Below, one piece after another: positions 15,635 to 24,452 of a DNA stretch of 26,371 nt. The DNA lies in contig JAUXAX010000026.1 of NCBI GenBank assembly GCA_030619685.1, positions 1 through 26,371 on the forward strand, given 5' to 3'. This stretch comes from Dehalococcoidia bacterium (GTDB taxonomy: Bacteria > Chloroflexota > Dehalococcoidia > SZUA-161). Made by a program: the position numbers and the translations under genes. Each line of letters begins with the position of its first letter. Within the stretch, counting starts at the first letter, position 1. The notes beneath the pieces are model-generated. The model was not told the origin of the DNA. It saw only the letters and a program-made list of their open reading frames with translations, and did no database searches.

Positions 15635-16453
15635 ATGTCTACGCTCTATCTAGTAGCTACACCCATCGGGAACCTGGAGGATATATCGCAGCGAGCGGTT
15701 CGCATACTGGGCGAGGTAAGACTTATCGCTGCGGAGGACACACGCAGGACGCGACAGTTACTCACTGCCTATGGGATCAGGACTTCCCTGACCAGCTACC
15801 ACGAGTACAATAGAAAGTCAAAACTCCCGCACCTCTTAGGGCGCCTTGAGCATGAAGACATCGCTTTGGTCTCGGATGCGGGTATGCCTGGCATTAGCGA
15901 TCCTGGTTACGACCTAGTGCGGGCCGCGATCGAACGAGGGATTCCGGTCATCGCTATCCCCGGGCCATCGGTGTTGCCCACAGCCCTCGCTGTGTCAGGA
16001 TTGGCTGCAAGTCAGTTTGTCCATCTTGGCTTTCTACCCCGGAAGAAGGGTGAGAGAAGACGCCTGCTTGGATCGGTTGACACTGAGCAGCGTACCATTG
16101 CTGCCTTTGAAGCACCGCACAGGTTGCTGGCCTCGTTGAGGGATATCGAGGAAATACTGGGGGATAGGAGGGTTGCTGTCTGCCGGGAGTTGACCAAGGT
16201 CCATGAGGAGGTCTTCAGGGGTACTGTGAGTCAGGCGATAGCTCATTTCTCTCAACCGAGGGGGGAGTTTACCCTTGTCATAGAGGGGCATAGCCGAGAG
16301 GTGGAGGGAGTGGGGGTGACCAATTTCATAAGGGAGGAACTCCTCAGGCTTCGCCGTGAGGGAATTCCGGCCAAGGAGGCTGTAGCTCAACTAGGGAGCG
16401 CCACTAGATTACCCAAGAATTTGCTCTATAAGGCCTGGCTGGAACTACCCTAG
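15635..16453 (+). CDS. rsmI: 16S rRNA (cytidine-1402 2'-O)-methyltransferase
   Basis: 272-residue SAM-dependent tetrapyrrole-methylase-fold enzyme that methylates the ribose of C1402 in the 16S rRNA decoding centre. The order of motifs is standard: LYLVATPIGNLEDIS (4-18), AAEDTRRT, LVSDAGMPGISDPG, VIAIPGPS, and FLPRKKGERR, EAPHRL and ELTKVHEE further on, then GEFTLVIEG. A short C-terminal helical part (residues about 235-272) follows. The start is ATG 15635, the point where family homology begins; the frame stays open upstream for 31 codons, but a TATAAT box lies there, so translation upstream is unlikely. metG follows after 50 bp with its own possible promoter. Confidence 0.95.
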   Translation: MSTLYLVATPIGNLEDISQRAVRILGEVRLIAAEDTRRTRQLLTAYGIRTSLTSYHEYNRKSKLPHLLGRLEHEDIALVSDAGMPGISDPGYDLVRAAIERGIPVIAIPGPSVLPTALAVSGLAASQFVHLGFLPRKKGERRRLLGSVDTEQRTIAAFEAPHRLLASLRDIEEILGDRRVAVCRELTKVHEEVFRGTVSQAIAHFSQPRGEFTLVIEGHSREVEGVGVTNFIREELLRLRREGIPAKEAVAQLGSATRLPKNLLYKAWLELP

Positions 16454-16476
16454 TCCTGTTCTCTGTCGCTTCCTTG

Positions 16477-16485
16477 TGTTAGAAT
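16477..16485 (+). promoter_or_regulatory. Possible extended -10 promoter of metG
   Basis: TGTTAGAAT: a TG dinucleotide, one base, then TAGAAT (five of six matches). No good -35 box is present, as is common for extended -10 promoters. Transcription near 16492 would leave a very short leader holding AAGGAG before the metG ATG. This could drive metG, both RND genes and the prenyl synthase. Confidence 0.35.
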
Positions 16486-16503
16486 AATCAACCGAAGGAG
16501 CTG

Positions 16504-18183
16504 ATGTCTGAGCGAATCTTCATTGGGGTAGCTTGGCCCTATGCTAATGGGCCGCTGCATTTAGGACAGATCGCTGGGGCGTATCTGCCCGCCGATATTT
16601 TTGCCCGCTATCATCGTATTAAGGGTAATGAGGTGCTGATGGTCTCTGGCTCAGACCAGCACGGCACTCCGGTCACGCTGCGCGCAGAAAAAGAGGGAAA
16701 GTCGCCAGAGGAGGTGGTATCCCACTATCATCAGGGATTCCTTGATTCCTGGGAAAAGCTGGGTATCTCCTTCGACCTGTTTACCACCACAGGCACTCAG
16801 AACCATGCTAAAGTCGTTCACGATTTATTCCTTACGCTCCTTGACAAGGGCCACCTATATAAGGACAAGATGTCTCTGCCCTATTGCCCCAATTGCCGTC
16901 GCTTCCTCCCCGACCGGTACGTTGAAGGCACCTGCCCTTATTGCCACTGGCCCGAGGCTAGGGGAGACCAATGCGACGAGTGTGGCAAACCACTGAATCC
17001 CGTAGATCTGATCGATCTCCGCTGTGGCATCTGCCAAGGCTCCCCCGAGATTAGAGATTCGGAGCATTTCTTTCTGCGCCTCTCCGCCTTCTCCGAGCAA
17101 CTCAAATCCTGGGTTCAGGAACAAAGTCACTGGAGACGGAATGTACTCAATTTCACACTTCGCTATTTAACCGAGGGTCTCAGGGATCGAGCTATCACCC
17201 GCGATATTGACTGGGGCGTCTCGGTGCCGGTGCCCGGCTTCGATGAAAAGCGCATTTACGTATGGTTTGAGGCGGTGATTGGCTATCTCTCGGCGTCCCA
17301 GGAATGGTCTGAGTCTTGCGGAGATGGCGAGAGATGGCGCTGTTTCTGGCAGGAGGAGGTCAAGAGCTATTACTTTATAGGCAAAGATAATATTATCTTC
17401 CACACTGTCGTCTGGCCCGCGATGCTCCTGGGCTACGGCGGTCTCAACCTACCCTATGATGTACCAGCCAACGAGTTTCTTACTTTGAAGGGGAAACAGC
17501 TATCCACCAGCCGTAACTGGGCAGTTTGGCTACAGGATTACCTTGAGCGCTATCCCCCTGACCCGCTGCGCTATCAACTGTCCATCAATATGCCTGAGAC
17601 CAGTGATGCTGATTTCTCGTGGCGGGAGTTTGTTCGCCGCAACAATGACGAGCTGGTGGCTACCTACGGCAACCTGGTGCATCGAGTGCTTACACTCGCT
17701 TATCGCAGTTTCAACGGCTGTGTGCCACCTGCTGGTGAAGTGGATACAGAGTCGAAAGCCCTGTTGAACAAGGCTGAAGCGACGCTCCAGACGGTTGATT
17801 CCCTCCTATATGGCTGTCATTTCAGGGAGGCGATGAGAGAAGCCATGTCGTTAGCTCAGGAGGCGAATCGCTATCTGGACAACAAAGCCCCGTGGAAGAC
17901 AATCAAGGAGGATAGACATTCGGCGGCCACAGCTATCTCGACTGCGCTGGGTGTCATCTGCTGTCTCAAGACCGTACTCTATCCTTTCTTGCCTTTCAGT
18001 TCGGAGAAACTGCATCGCCTGCTCGGGTTCGAAGGGTCTCTGGAAGAGGATGGTTGGGTTATCTCCATCCCCCAGGCGGGTCAGGGGTTGCTGCCGCCTG
18101 AACCGCTTTTTGCCAAGCTTGACGAGGCGGTTGTTGAAGAGGAAAATAGCCGTCTGGAGCAGAGCGTGTTGACTCCAGGATGA
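16504..18183 (+). CDS. metG: Methionyl-tRNA synthetase, archaeal-like type
   Basis: 559-residue class I synthetase that attaches methionine to tRNA-Met. The HIGH motif reads HLGQ (19-22) after VAWPYANGPL; SGSDQHGTP (48-56) follows. The zinc region has four knuckles: C128/C131, C144/C147, C157/C160 and C174/C177. The KMSKS loop reads QLSTSRN (332-338), lacking the usual lysines. FIGKDNIIFH and the C-terminal helical anticodon-binding domain are present, and there is no extra tRNA-binding (EMAP-like) domain. AAGGAG lies 5 bp before the ATG. The last eight codons (SVLTPG end) also form the left edge of the RND tandem duplication, an almost identical stretch recurring at the end of the first RND gene. 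It is followed by RND gene 1 after 25 bp. Confidence 0.95.
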   Translation: MSERIFIGVAWPYANGPLHLGQIAGAYLPADIFARYHRIKGNEVLMVSGSDQHGTPVTLRAEKEGKSPEEVVSHYHQGFLDSWEKLGISFDLFTTTGTQNHAKVVHDLFLTLLDKGHLYKDKMSLPYCPNCRRFLPDRYVEGTCPYCHWPEARGDQCDECGKPLNPVDLIDLRCGICQGSPEIRDSEHFFLRLSAFSEQLKSWVQEQSHWRRNVLNFTLRYLTEGLRDRAITRDIDWGVSVPVPGFDEKRIYVWFEAVIGYLSASQEWSESCGDGERWRCFWQEEVKSYYFIGKDNIIFHTVVWPAMLLGYGGLNLPYDVPANEFLTLKGKQLSTSRNWAVWLQDYLERYPPDPLRYQLSINMPETSDADFSWREFVRRNNDELVATYGNLVHRVLTLAYRSFNGCVPPAGEVDTESKALLNKAEATLQTVDSLLYGCHFREAMREAMSLAQEANRYLDNKAPWKTIKEDRHSAATAISTALGVICCLKTVLYPFLPFSSEKLHRLLGFEGSLEEDGWVISIPQAGQGLLPPEPLFAKLDEAVVEEENSRLEQSVLTPG

Positions 18184-21100
18184 TGCGATGGAATAGGAGA
18201 AATAGCGAATGTGGTATCTAACTAGGCTGGCTCTGAGAAATCGAGTGGTGACTATCTTTCTGGCTGCTATGCTTGCTGCAGCCTCGATCTGGGCAACATT
18301 CCAACTGAAGCTGGAGTTGATTCCAAATATCGAGCTTCCATTCCGCATTGTAATCACTGTTTATCCCGATGCCTCACCTGACGAGGTTGTGAGCGAGGTC
18401 ACTACACCTATTGAGGATGTTATCTGGGAGCGGTGGGAAGGCAAGGGCCTGAAGCATCTATTCTCGACCTCAGCGGATGAAGTCTCCGTTGTCTTTGCCG
18501 AGTTCAAATACGGCACCGGTATGGCGGAGGTAACCAGGACGATGGAAGAAGGTATTCGCGGACTGGACCTTCCTCCCGCAGTGCTCGGTGTTCCGGAGAT
18601 GATCCCCCAGATAGAGGAAAACCCCCGTATCGTCGAGGTCGATTTCAGCATGATGCCGCTGGTGGGGCTCAGCCTGAGCGGTGACCTACCACCTGATCAG
18701 TTGAAAGATATCGCTCTCACGGAGATCGCACCCGCAATGCAAGATGTTGACGGCGTTTTCGAAGTGGAGCTTGAGGGAGGGGAGAAAGAGCAGGTCTTGA
18801 TCTCCCCCGATCCCGAAAAAATGAGCGAGAACGGCATCTCAATGTATCAGATCTTCGGGCTCCTTTCCCTTGTGCCTGAGTATGCCTCTCTGAATGACGT
18901 TGAGAATCTTCCAATGATGGTGGACACTGTAGTGCTCGGGGATGTAGCCGACACTGCCCTGGGACCGGCACCGAGGACGTCGATGACGCGGAGCGCTGGC
19001 GTGCCCAGCGTCCTTATCGTGGTGACCAAGGAGGCTGAGGCCAATACTGTTGAGGTAGCCAATGCGGTAGTGGCCAAGGCCGAAGAAATCGAGGGGGAAC
19101 TACAGAGAAGTCTTGGCGATGAGGTCGAGCTAGAGCTAACCCCGGTGTTCGACCAGTCGGAGTTCATTGAGGAGAGCATAGGGCAACTGACGCAGATGGC
19201 GCTTATCGGCGCTGGTCTGGCAATCATTGTTGTCTTTCTCTTCCTGGTGGCATTTCGTGCCTCGCTGGTCACGGCGATATCTATTCCGTTCAGCATCGTG
19301 ATCGGTTTTCTGGCTATGTATTTCTCCGGGATAACCATTAATCTGCTCACCCTGAGCGCCATGGCTATCGCTGTGGGTCGGCTAATCGATAACAGCATTG
19401 TGGTTACGGAGGTTATATATCGTCGCCTTCAGCGGGGCGAGGGCTTCAGGGAAGCCGCCATTAACGGTTCCAAGGAGGTGGCGGGGCCGATCACCTCCTC
19501 AACCCTAGCCACGGTCGCTATCTTCATACCCCTGATCTTCGTGGGTGGCCTCGTGGGCGAGTTTTTTATTCCCTTCGCTTTAACTATCACCTTCGCCCTG
19601 ATCGCCTCACTCCTGGTGGCACTGATTGTAGTACCAGCCTTCTCAGGTTGGTTCGGGGGCAGAAAGGAAAAGGACAAAGAGGCTGGGGGTGCGATTAGTA
19701 GGCAGACCTGGTATCAAAAGCTGTACATCCCATCGCTTAGATGGGCGCTGGGCCATCGCGCTGTCACATTGGTAGTCACCGCCGCGCTCCTTGGCGGAAG
19801 CTTCGCTCTAGTCCCAATGATTGGCACCTCGTTCTTGCCCAGCATGACCGAGAAGGAGCTGCACGTGGAGATCGAGTTGCCGCCGGGGACCGATGTCGGG
19901 ACCACAAGTCAGGTAGCCGCTGGAGTGGAGGCATTACTAATCGGAAACGATGAGATCGAAAGGTACTTTACTATCGTGGGCACCTCGACATCTTCAATGC
20001 ACGGCACCATGCACGCTGCCTTCGGCGGCGGCGATAATACCGCCGAGATTGTTATTTTACTCGATTCTGGCGCAGACCTGGAAAAGGAACACGCTGATCT
20101 GGAACAGGCCGCCGAGGGCCTCCCGGCTGGCGAGTTTATCACAGTCCTAACTAGCGAGATGGCAATGGAGACCCAAATGGGGTTTGCCGGGCTAGAGGTT
20201 TCCATTCAGGGCGAAACCTTTGAGGATGTTGCTATAGCGTCTACCTTGCTCTATGTACGTCTGGAGAAGATCGAAGGGTTGTCTAACCTTGAGAGCCAGC
20301 TCACCAGGGTTGTACCCAAGCTCGATATCGAGCTAGACGACGACAAGATAGAGGCACAGGGGCTGACAGAGGAGCAAATACAGCAATTGGATCAGGAGCT
20401 CCTTCTTTTGGGGATGGGGAGCAATGTCCCCGATGTGGTAGCGAATATAGATGGCGAGAGCTACGAGTTGTTCATCAAGGGAGTGGCCCGGGGACTATAT
20501 GGAGCAGAGGATCCCGAGGCACTCACCAAAGCGTTGAAGGTCGGCTGGCCTCAATCCGTGGCTTTGGGTGATATCGCGGATGTGGCACTGGTGGCAGGTA
20601 TGACTCACATTAGCCATACTGACCAAAAGCTCTCGGCCACTATAGAGGGCACTATAAGCGAGAAGGATGTAGGTGCGGTCAATCGAGATGTTGAGCATGA
20701 GATCGATGCAGTTCTAGACGAGGTCGATGCTCTTGGTGTCGAGGGGATTGAGATAAAGATGGGTGGTGTGGCAGAGGAGATGAAGGAGTACAGAAATAGG
20801 ATGATCATTGCCATACTTGCTGCCATAGGGATTGCCTACCTGCTATTAGTGGTCACGATGCGCTCGATACTCAATCCCCTGATCATCATGATAAGCCTGC
20901 CGCTGGCATCCATCGGCGCTTTACTGGCGCTGCTTATCTCCGGCTATACCCTAGGCATGTCGGGGGCGATGGGCGTGTTGATGCTGGTGGGGATCGTCCT
21001 TACCAATGCTATTGTGCTCATCGCCTTGGTAGAGCAGCTCCGTAAACAAGGGATGAACACCTACGATGCTTTGCTACAAGGTGGACAGACGCGTCTGCGC

Positions 21101-24100
21101 CCGATTCTGATGACGGCACTGACCACTATGATCGCCATGGTCCCTCTGGCTCTGGGGGCGGGCGAAGGTGGCATTATAGCTGCTGAGCTGGCGGTGGTGG
21201 TCATCGGCGGGCTGTTCAGCTCTACTCTTCTGACTCTGCTGGTCATTCCGGTGATCTATAGCCTTGTTGATGGCTTGCGCCGCCGGTTTGCCAGAGCGCG
21301 TTGACTCCAGGATGATAGACGGAATAGGAGAAATAGCGAATGTGGTATCTAACTAGGCTGGCTCTGCGAAATCGAGCGGTGACTATCCTTCTGGCTGCTC
21401 TGATCGCTGGAGGGTCGATCTGGGCAACATTCCAACTGAAGTTGGAGATGATACCCGACATCGAGTTTCCGTACATCATGGTTGTTACCGCATATCCTGA
21501 TGCCTCGCCCGATGAGGTCGTTGCTGACGTCACCATACCTGTTGAGGACGTAATCTGGGAGCAGTGGGAAGGGAAGGGCCTGAAGCACCTGTACTCAACC
21601 TCTGCGGATGAAGTCTCCGTGGTCTTTGCTGAGTTCACCTTCGGCACCGATATGGACGAGGTAAAGGAATCTGTAGAACAGGGTGTGAGCCCTGGCGAGC
21701 TGGAACTCCCCCCCGAAGTGCGCAATGTTCCTCAGATGGACCCTCGAATCAAGGAGAATCCCCAAATCGCTCGTCTCGATCCGAGCATGATGCCGCTGGT
21801 GATCTTCAGCCTGAGCGGTCACTTGTCCTCGGAGCAACTGGGGGCTATTGCTCAAACGCAGATCGTGCCCGAGCTGGGTAATGTCAAGGGCATTGCCGAT
21901 GTGCAGACCGAGGGGGGAGAAAAGGAGCAGGTATTAATCACCCCTGATCCCGAAAAGATGAACCAGTCCGGCATCTCAATGTATCAGATCTTCGGGCTCC
22001 TTTCTTTGGTCCCTGAGTACGGCTCCCTGGGTGACATCGAGAACGCGGCGATGGGGGTTGACGCTGTGGTGCTGGGAGACGTAGCTGACGTGGTCCAGGG
22101 CCCGGCACCGGGGACGAGGATCACCAGAACCAATGGACTGCCCAGCGTTGGCATTGCGATAATGAAGGCAAAAGAGGCCAATACTGTTGAGGTGGCCAAT
22201 GCGGCAGTGGCCAGGGCCGAAGAAATCGAGGGGGAACTACAGAGAAGTCTTGGCGATGAGGTCGAGCTAGAGCTAACCCCGGTGTTTGACCAGTCGGAGT
22301 TCATCGAGGAGAGCATAGGGCAACTGAGAAACATGGTGCTCATCGGCGGTGCTCTGGCGATTGTGATTGTATTCCTGTTCCTGGCGGCCTTTCGCGCTTC
22401 ACTGGTCACCGCGATGTCTATCCCGTTCAGCATCGTGGTCGGCTTCCTGGCTATGTATTTCTATGGGATAACTATCAATCTGCTCACTTTGAGCGCGATG
22501 GCTATCGCTGTGGGCCGGCTGATCGATAACAGCATCGTCGTTGCCGAGGTCGTATACCGCCGTATGAAGCGGGGCGAGGGCTTCAGGGAGGCTTCCATCA
22601 ACGGCTCCAGGGAGATAGCGGGGCCGATCACCGCCTCCACTCTAGCCACAGTGGCCATCTTCATACCCCTGATGTTTGTGGGTGGCATCGTGGGCCAGCT
22701 GTTCATTCCCTTTGCCTTGACCATTACCTTTGCCCTGATCGCTTCACTCCTGGTGGCGCTGCTGGTGGTGCCCGCTTTCTCAGGTTGGTTCGTCGGCAAA
22801 AGGGAAAAGGAAAGAGAGGCAAGGGTTGGCGAAACATGGTATCAAAAGCTGTACGTCCCTTCCCTCAAATGGGCATTGGGCCATCGCGCTATCACTTTGG
22901 CGGTTGCCGGCGTACTCTTCTTTGGCAGTTTGGCTCTAATTCCAATGATTGGCACTTCCTTCATGCCCGGCATGGGCGAGAAGATGCTGATTGTGGAGAT
23001 CGAGCTGCCCTCCGGGACCGATAGCGGAACCACCAGTGAGGTGGCTGCATCAATCGAGGCACTGCTGGCTGACAACGATAAGGTCGAAATCTACCATACC
23101 ACTGTTGGCACCTCCACAACTTCGGTGCATGCTGCTATGGCTGCTGCTATGGGCGGTGGCGACAACACCGCCGAGATCACCGTCCTTCTCGACCCTGGTG
23201 CGAATGAGGAAAAGGAGCAGGAGGACCTGGAGCTTGGCATCGAGGGGCTCATGTTGGAAGACTACGTCACCGTGCTGTCTGGCGACGAGGCGCAAGGCGG
23301 CGAGATGGGATTCGGCAGCGGACTGGATATCTCCGTCATGGGCGAGTCTTCCACTGAAGTCAATTTGGCGGCAGGATTGCTGTATGAACGTCTGGAAGAG
23401 ATCGAAGACATTTCTAACCTTGAGAGCGATCTGAGCAAGGTTGTCCCCAGGCTCGATATCGAGCTGGACTCTGCTGAAATAGCCGCGCGTGGCTTGATAG
23501 AGCAGCAGGTGCGTAACGAGCTGTTCCTACTTAAGATGGGTTACACTGTGGAGGGCGTGTCAGTTGACGTGGACGGCGAGACCTATGGAGTCTTCCTCAA
23601 AGGGGTGGCGGGCGAGCTGGGTTTTGCAGAGGATCCTGAAAAAGCACTGGCCTTGGCCAATCAATTGAGGGTTGGTGCACCCCAGTCGGTGGCTCTGCAC
23701 GAGGTTGCTACTGTGGACTTGCTTCTCCGGCCGACTCACGTTGGCCATATCGACCGAAAGCTCTCTGCTAGCATCACCGGCGAGATAACTGCCAAGAATG
23801 TAGGTGCAGTGAACAGGCTCGTTGAGGATGAGATCGATGCCGTTGAAGACGAGATTGACGCCCTCGGTATCGAGGGGGTCGAGATAGAGCCGGGCGGGGT
23901 GATGGAGGAGATGGCGGAGAGCTTCTCCCGCATGCGCATCGCCATAGTGGTTGCCATAGGGATTGCCTACCTGCTATTAGTGGTCACGATGCGCTCGATA
24001 CTCAATCCCCTGATCATCATGATAAGTCTACCCCTAGCATCCATCGGCGCTCTGCTGGCGCTGCTTGTCGGTGGCTACACATTGGGTATTTCGGGGATGA

Positions 24101-24424
24101 TGGGCGTGTTGATGCTGGTAGGCATCGTCCTTACCAACGCTATCGTGCTCATAGCTTTGGTGGAGCAGCTGCGTAAACAGGGAATGAACACCTACGACGC
24201 TCTGGTCGAAGGGGGGCGGACGCGGTTGCGCCCGATCTTGATGACGGCGTTGACCACTATGTTTGCCATGCTGCCGCTGGCTTTGGGACTGGGCGGAGGC
24301 ACCCTCATAGCCGGCGAGCTGGCGGTGGTGGTCATCGGCGGGCTCTTCAGCTCTACTCTTCTGACTCTGTTGGTCATTCCGGTGATCTATAGTCTGGTCG
24401 ATGGCCTGCGCCGCCGGATGGCCA
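18160..24424 (+). repeat. 3.13-kb tandem duplication carrying the two RND genes
   Basis: Copy 1 spans about 18160-21291 and copy 2 about 21292-24424, offset 3131-3132 bp. Both begin with CAGAGCG-GTTGACTCCAGGATGAT, which is the 3' end of metG in copy 1 but supplies the stop codon of RND gene 1 in copy 2. They continue through an almost identical 46-bp stretch (18190-18235 and 21321-21366) covering ribosome site and start. The copies are clearly diverged overall, but keep patches of near identity: 111 of 113 bases at 19078-19190 against 22215-22327, and 75 of 75 at 20821-20895 against 23952-24026. Confidence 0.9.
18209..21304 (+). CDS. RND-family efflux transporter, copy 1
   Basis: 1031-residue inner-membrane pump of the AcrB-like HAE/RND family, driven by the proton gradient. 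Predicted layout: helix 1 at about 11-29, a large extracellular porter domain (30-325), helices 2-6 (about 328-480), helix 7 near 520-540, a second porter domain (545-860) and helices 8-12 (865-1020). In helix 4 the relay motif is GRLIDNSIVV with D394 and N395, where AcrB has two aspartates. In helix 10 the AcrB lysine position reads VLTNAIV, with T932. No periplasmic adaptor or outer-membrane channel gene is nearby, which fits a cell with one membrane. The ribosome site AGGAG lies 9 bp before the ATG. It ends in RARAR-like basic residues and a TGA borrowed from the duplicated metG tail. Substrate unknown (drug, lipid or lipid precursor). Confidence 0.92.
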   Translation: MWYLTRLALRNRVVTIFLAAMLAAASIWATFQLKLELIPNIELPFRIVITVYPDASPDEVVSEVTTPIEDVIWERWEGKGLKHLFSTSADEVSVVFAEFKYGTGMAEVTRTMEEGIRGLDLPPAVLGVPEMIPQIEENPRIVEVDFSMMPLVGLSLSGDLPPDQLKDIALTEIAPAMQDVDGVFEVELEGGEKEQVLISPDPEKMSENGISMYQIFGLLSLVPEYASLNDVENLPMMVDTVVLGDVADTALGPAPRTSMTRSAGVPSVLIVVTKEAEANTVEVANAVVAKAEEIEGELQRSLGDEVELELTPVFDQSEFIEESIGQLTQMALIGAGLAIIVVFLFLVAFRASLVTAISIPFSIVIGFLAMYFSGITINLLTLSAMAIAVGRLIDNSIVVTEVIYRRLQRGEGFREAAINGSKEVAGPITSSTLATVAIFIPLIFVGGLVGEFFIPFALTITFALIASLLVALIVVPAFSGWFGGRKEKDKEAGGAISRQTWYQKLYIPSLRWALGHRAVTLVVTAALLGGSFALVPMIGTSFLPSMTEKELHVEIELPPGTDVGTTSQVAAGVEALLIGNDEIERYFTIVGTSTSSMHGTMHAAFGGGDNTAEIVILLDSGADLEKEHADLEQAAEGLPAGEFITVLTSEMAMETQMGFAGLEVSIQGETFEDVAIASTLLYVRLEKIEGLSNLESQLTRVVPKLDIELDDDKIEAQGLTEEQIQQLDQELLLLGMGSNVPDVVANIDGESYELFIKGVARGLYGAEDPEALTKALKVGWPQSVALGDIADVALVAGMTHISHTDQKLSATIEGTISEKDVGAVNRDVEHEIDAVLDEVDALGVEGIEIKMGGVAEEMKEYRNRMIIAILAAIGIAYLLLVVTMRSILNPLIIMISLPLASIGALLALLISGYTLGMSGAMGVLMLVGIVLTNAIVLIALVEQLRKQGMNTYDALLQGGQTRLRPILMTALTTMIAMVPLALGAGEGGIIAAELAVVVIGGLFSSTLLTLLVIPVIYSLVDGLRRRFARAR

Positions 24425-24435
24425 AAGCTAGCTAG
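21340..24435 (+). CDS. RND-family efflux transporter, copy 2
   Basis: 1031-residue paralogue of the preceding transporter with the same layout of twelve helices and two porter domains. Helix 4 again has a single aspartate (D396-N397) and helix 10 has T932-N933. Differences cluster in the porter domains (for example residues 100-150 and 590-720), where substrate contacts lie, while helices and start region are nearly unchanged. This pattern suits either a distinct substrate range or a heteromeric pump like MdtBC, where two RND subunits share one trimer. It starts 35 bp after copy 1 with the same duplicated ribosome site, and is followed by the polyprenyl synthase after 17 bp. The cotranscribed prenyl synthase may hint at an isoprenoid or envelope lipid substrate, but this is only context. 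Confidence 0.92.
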   Translation: MWYLTRLALRNRAVTILLAALIAGGSIWATFQLKLEMIPDIEFPYIMVVTAYPDASPDEVVADVTIPVEDVIWEQWEGKGLKHLYSTSADEVSVVFAEFTFGTDMDEVKESVEQGVSPGELELPPEVRNVPQMDPRIKENPQIARLDPSMMPLVIFSLSGHLSSEQLGAIAQTQIVPELGNVKGIADVQTEGGEKEQVLITPDPEKMNQSGISMYQIFGLLSLVPEYGSLGDIENAAMGVDAVVLGDVADVVQGPAPGTRITRTNGLPSVGIAIMKAKEANTVEVANAAVARAEEIEGELQRSLGDEVELELTPVFDQSEFIEESIGQLRNMVLIGGALAIVIVFLFLAAFRASLVTAMSIPFSIVVGFLAMYFYGITINLLTLSAMAIAVGRLIDNSIVVAEVVYRRMKRGEGFREASINGSREIAGPITASTLATVAIFIPLMFVGGIVGQLFIPFALTITFALIASLLVALLVVPAFSGWFVGKREKEREARVGETWYQKLYVPSLKWALGHRAITLAVAGVLFFGSLALIPMIGTSFMPGMGEKMLIVEIELPSGTDSGTTSEVAASIEALLADNDKVEIYHTTVGTSTTSVHAAMAAAMGGGDNTAEITVLLDPGANEEKEQEDLELGIEGLMLEDYVTVLSGDEAQGGEMGFGSGLDISVMGESSTEVNLAAGLLYERLEEIEDISNLESDLSKVVPRLDIELDSAEIAARGLIEQQVRNELFLLKMGYTVEGVSVDVDGETYGVFLKGVAGELGFAEDPEKALALANQLRVGAPQSVALHEVATVDLLLRPTHVGHIDRKLSASITGEITAKNVGAVNRLVEDEIDAVEDEIDALGIEGVEIEPGGVMEEMAESFSRMRIAIVVAIGIAYLLLVVTMRSILNPLIIMISLPLASIGALLALLVGGYTLGISGMMGVLMLVGIVLTNAIVLIALVEQLRKQGMNTYDALVEGGRTRLRPILMTALTTMFAMLPLALGLGGGTLIAGELAVVVIGGLFSSTLLTLLVIPVIYSLVDGLRRRMAKAS

Positions 24436-24452
24436 GTTGCGGGAATTGTAGA

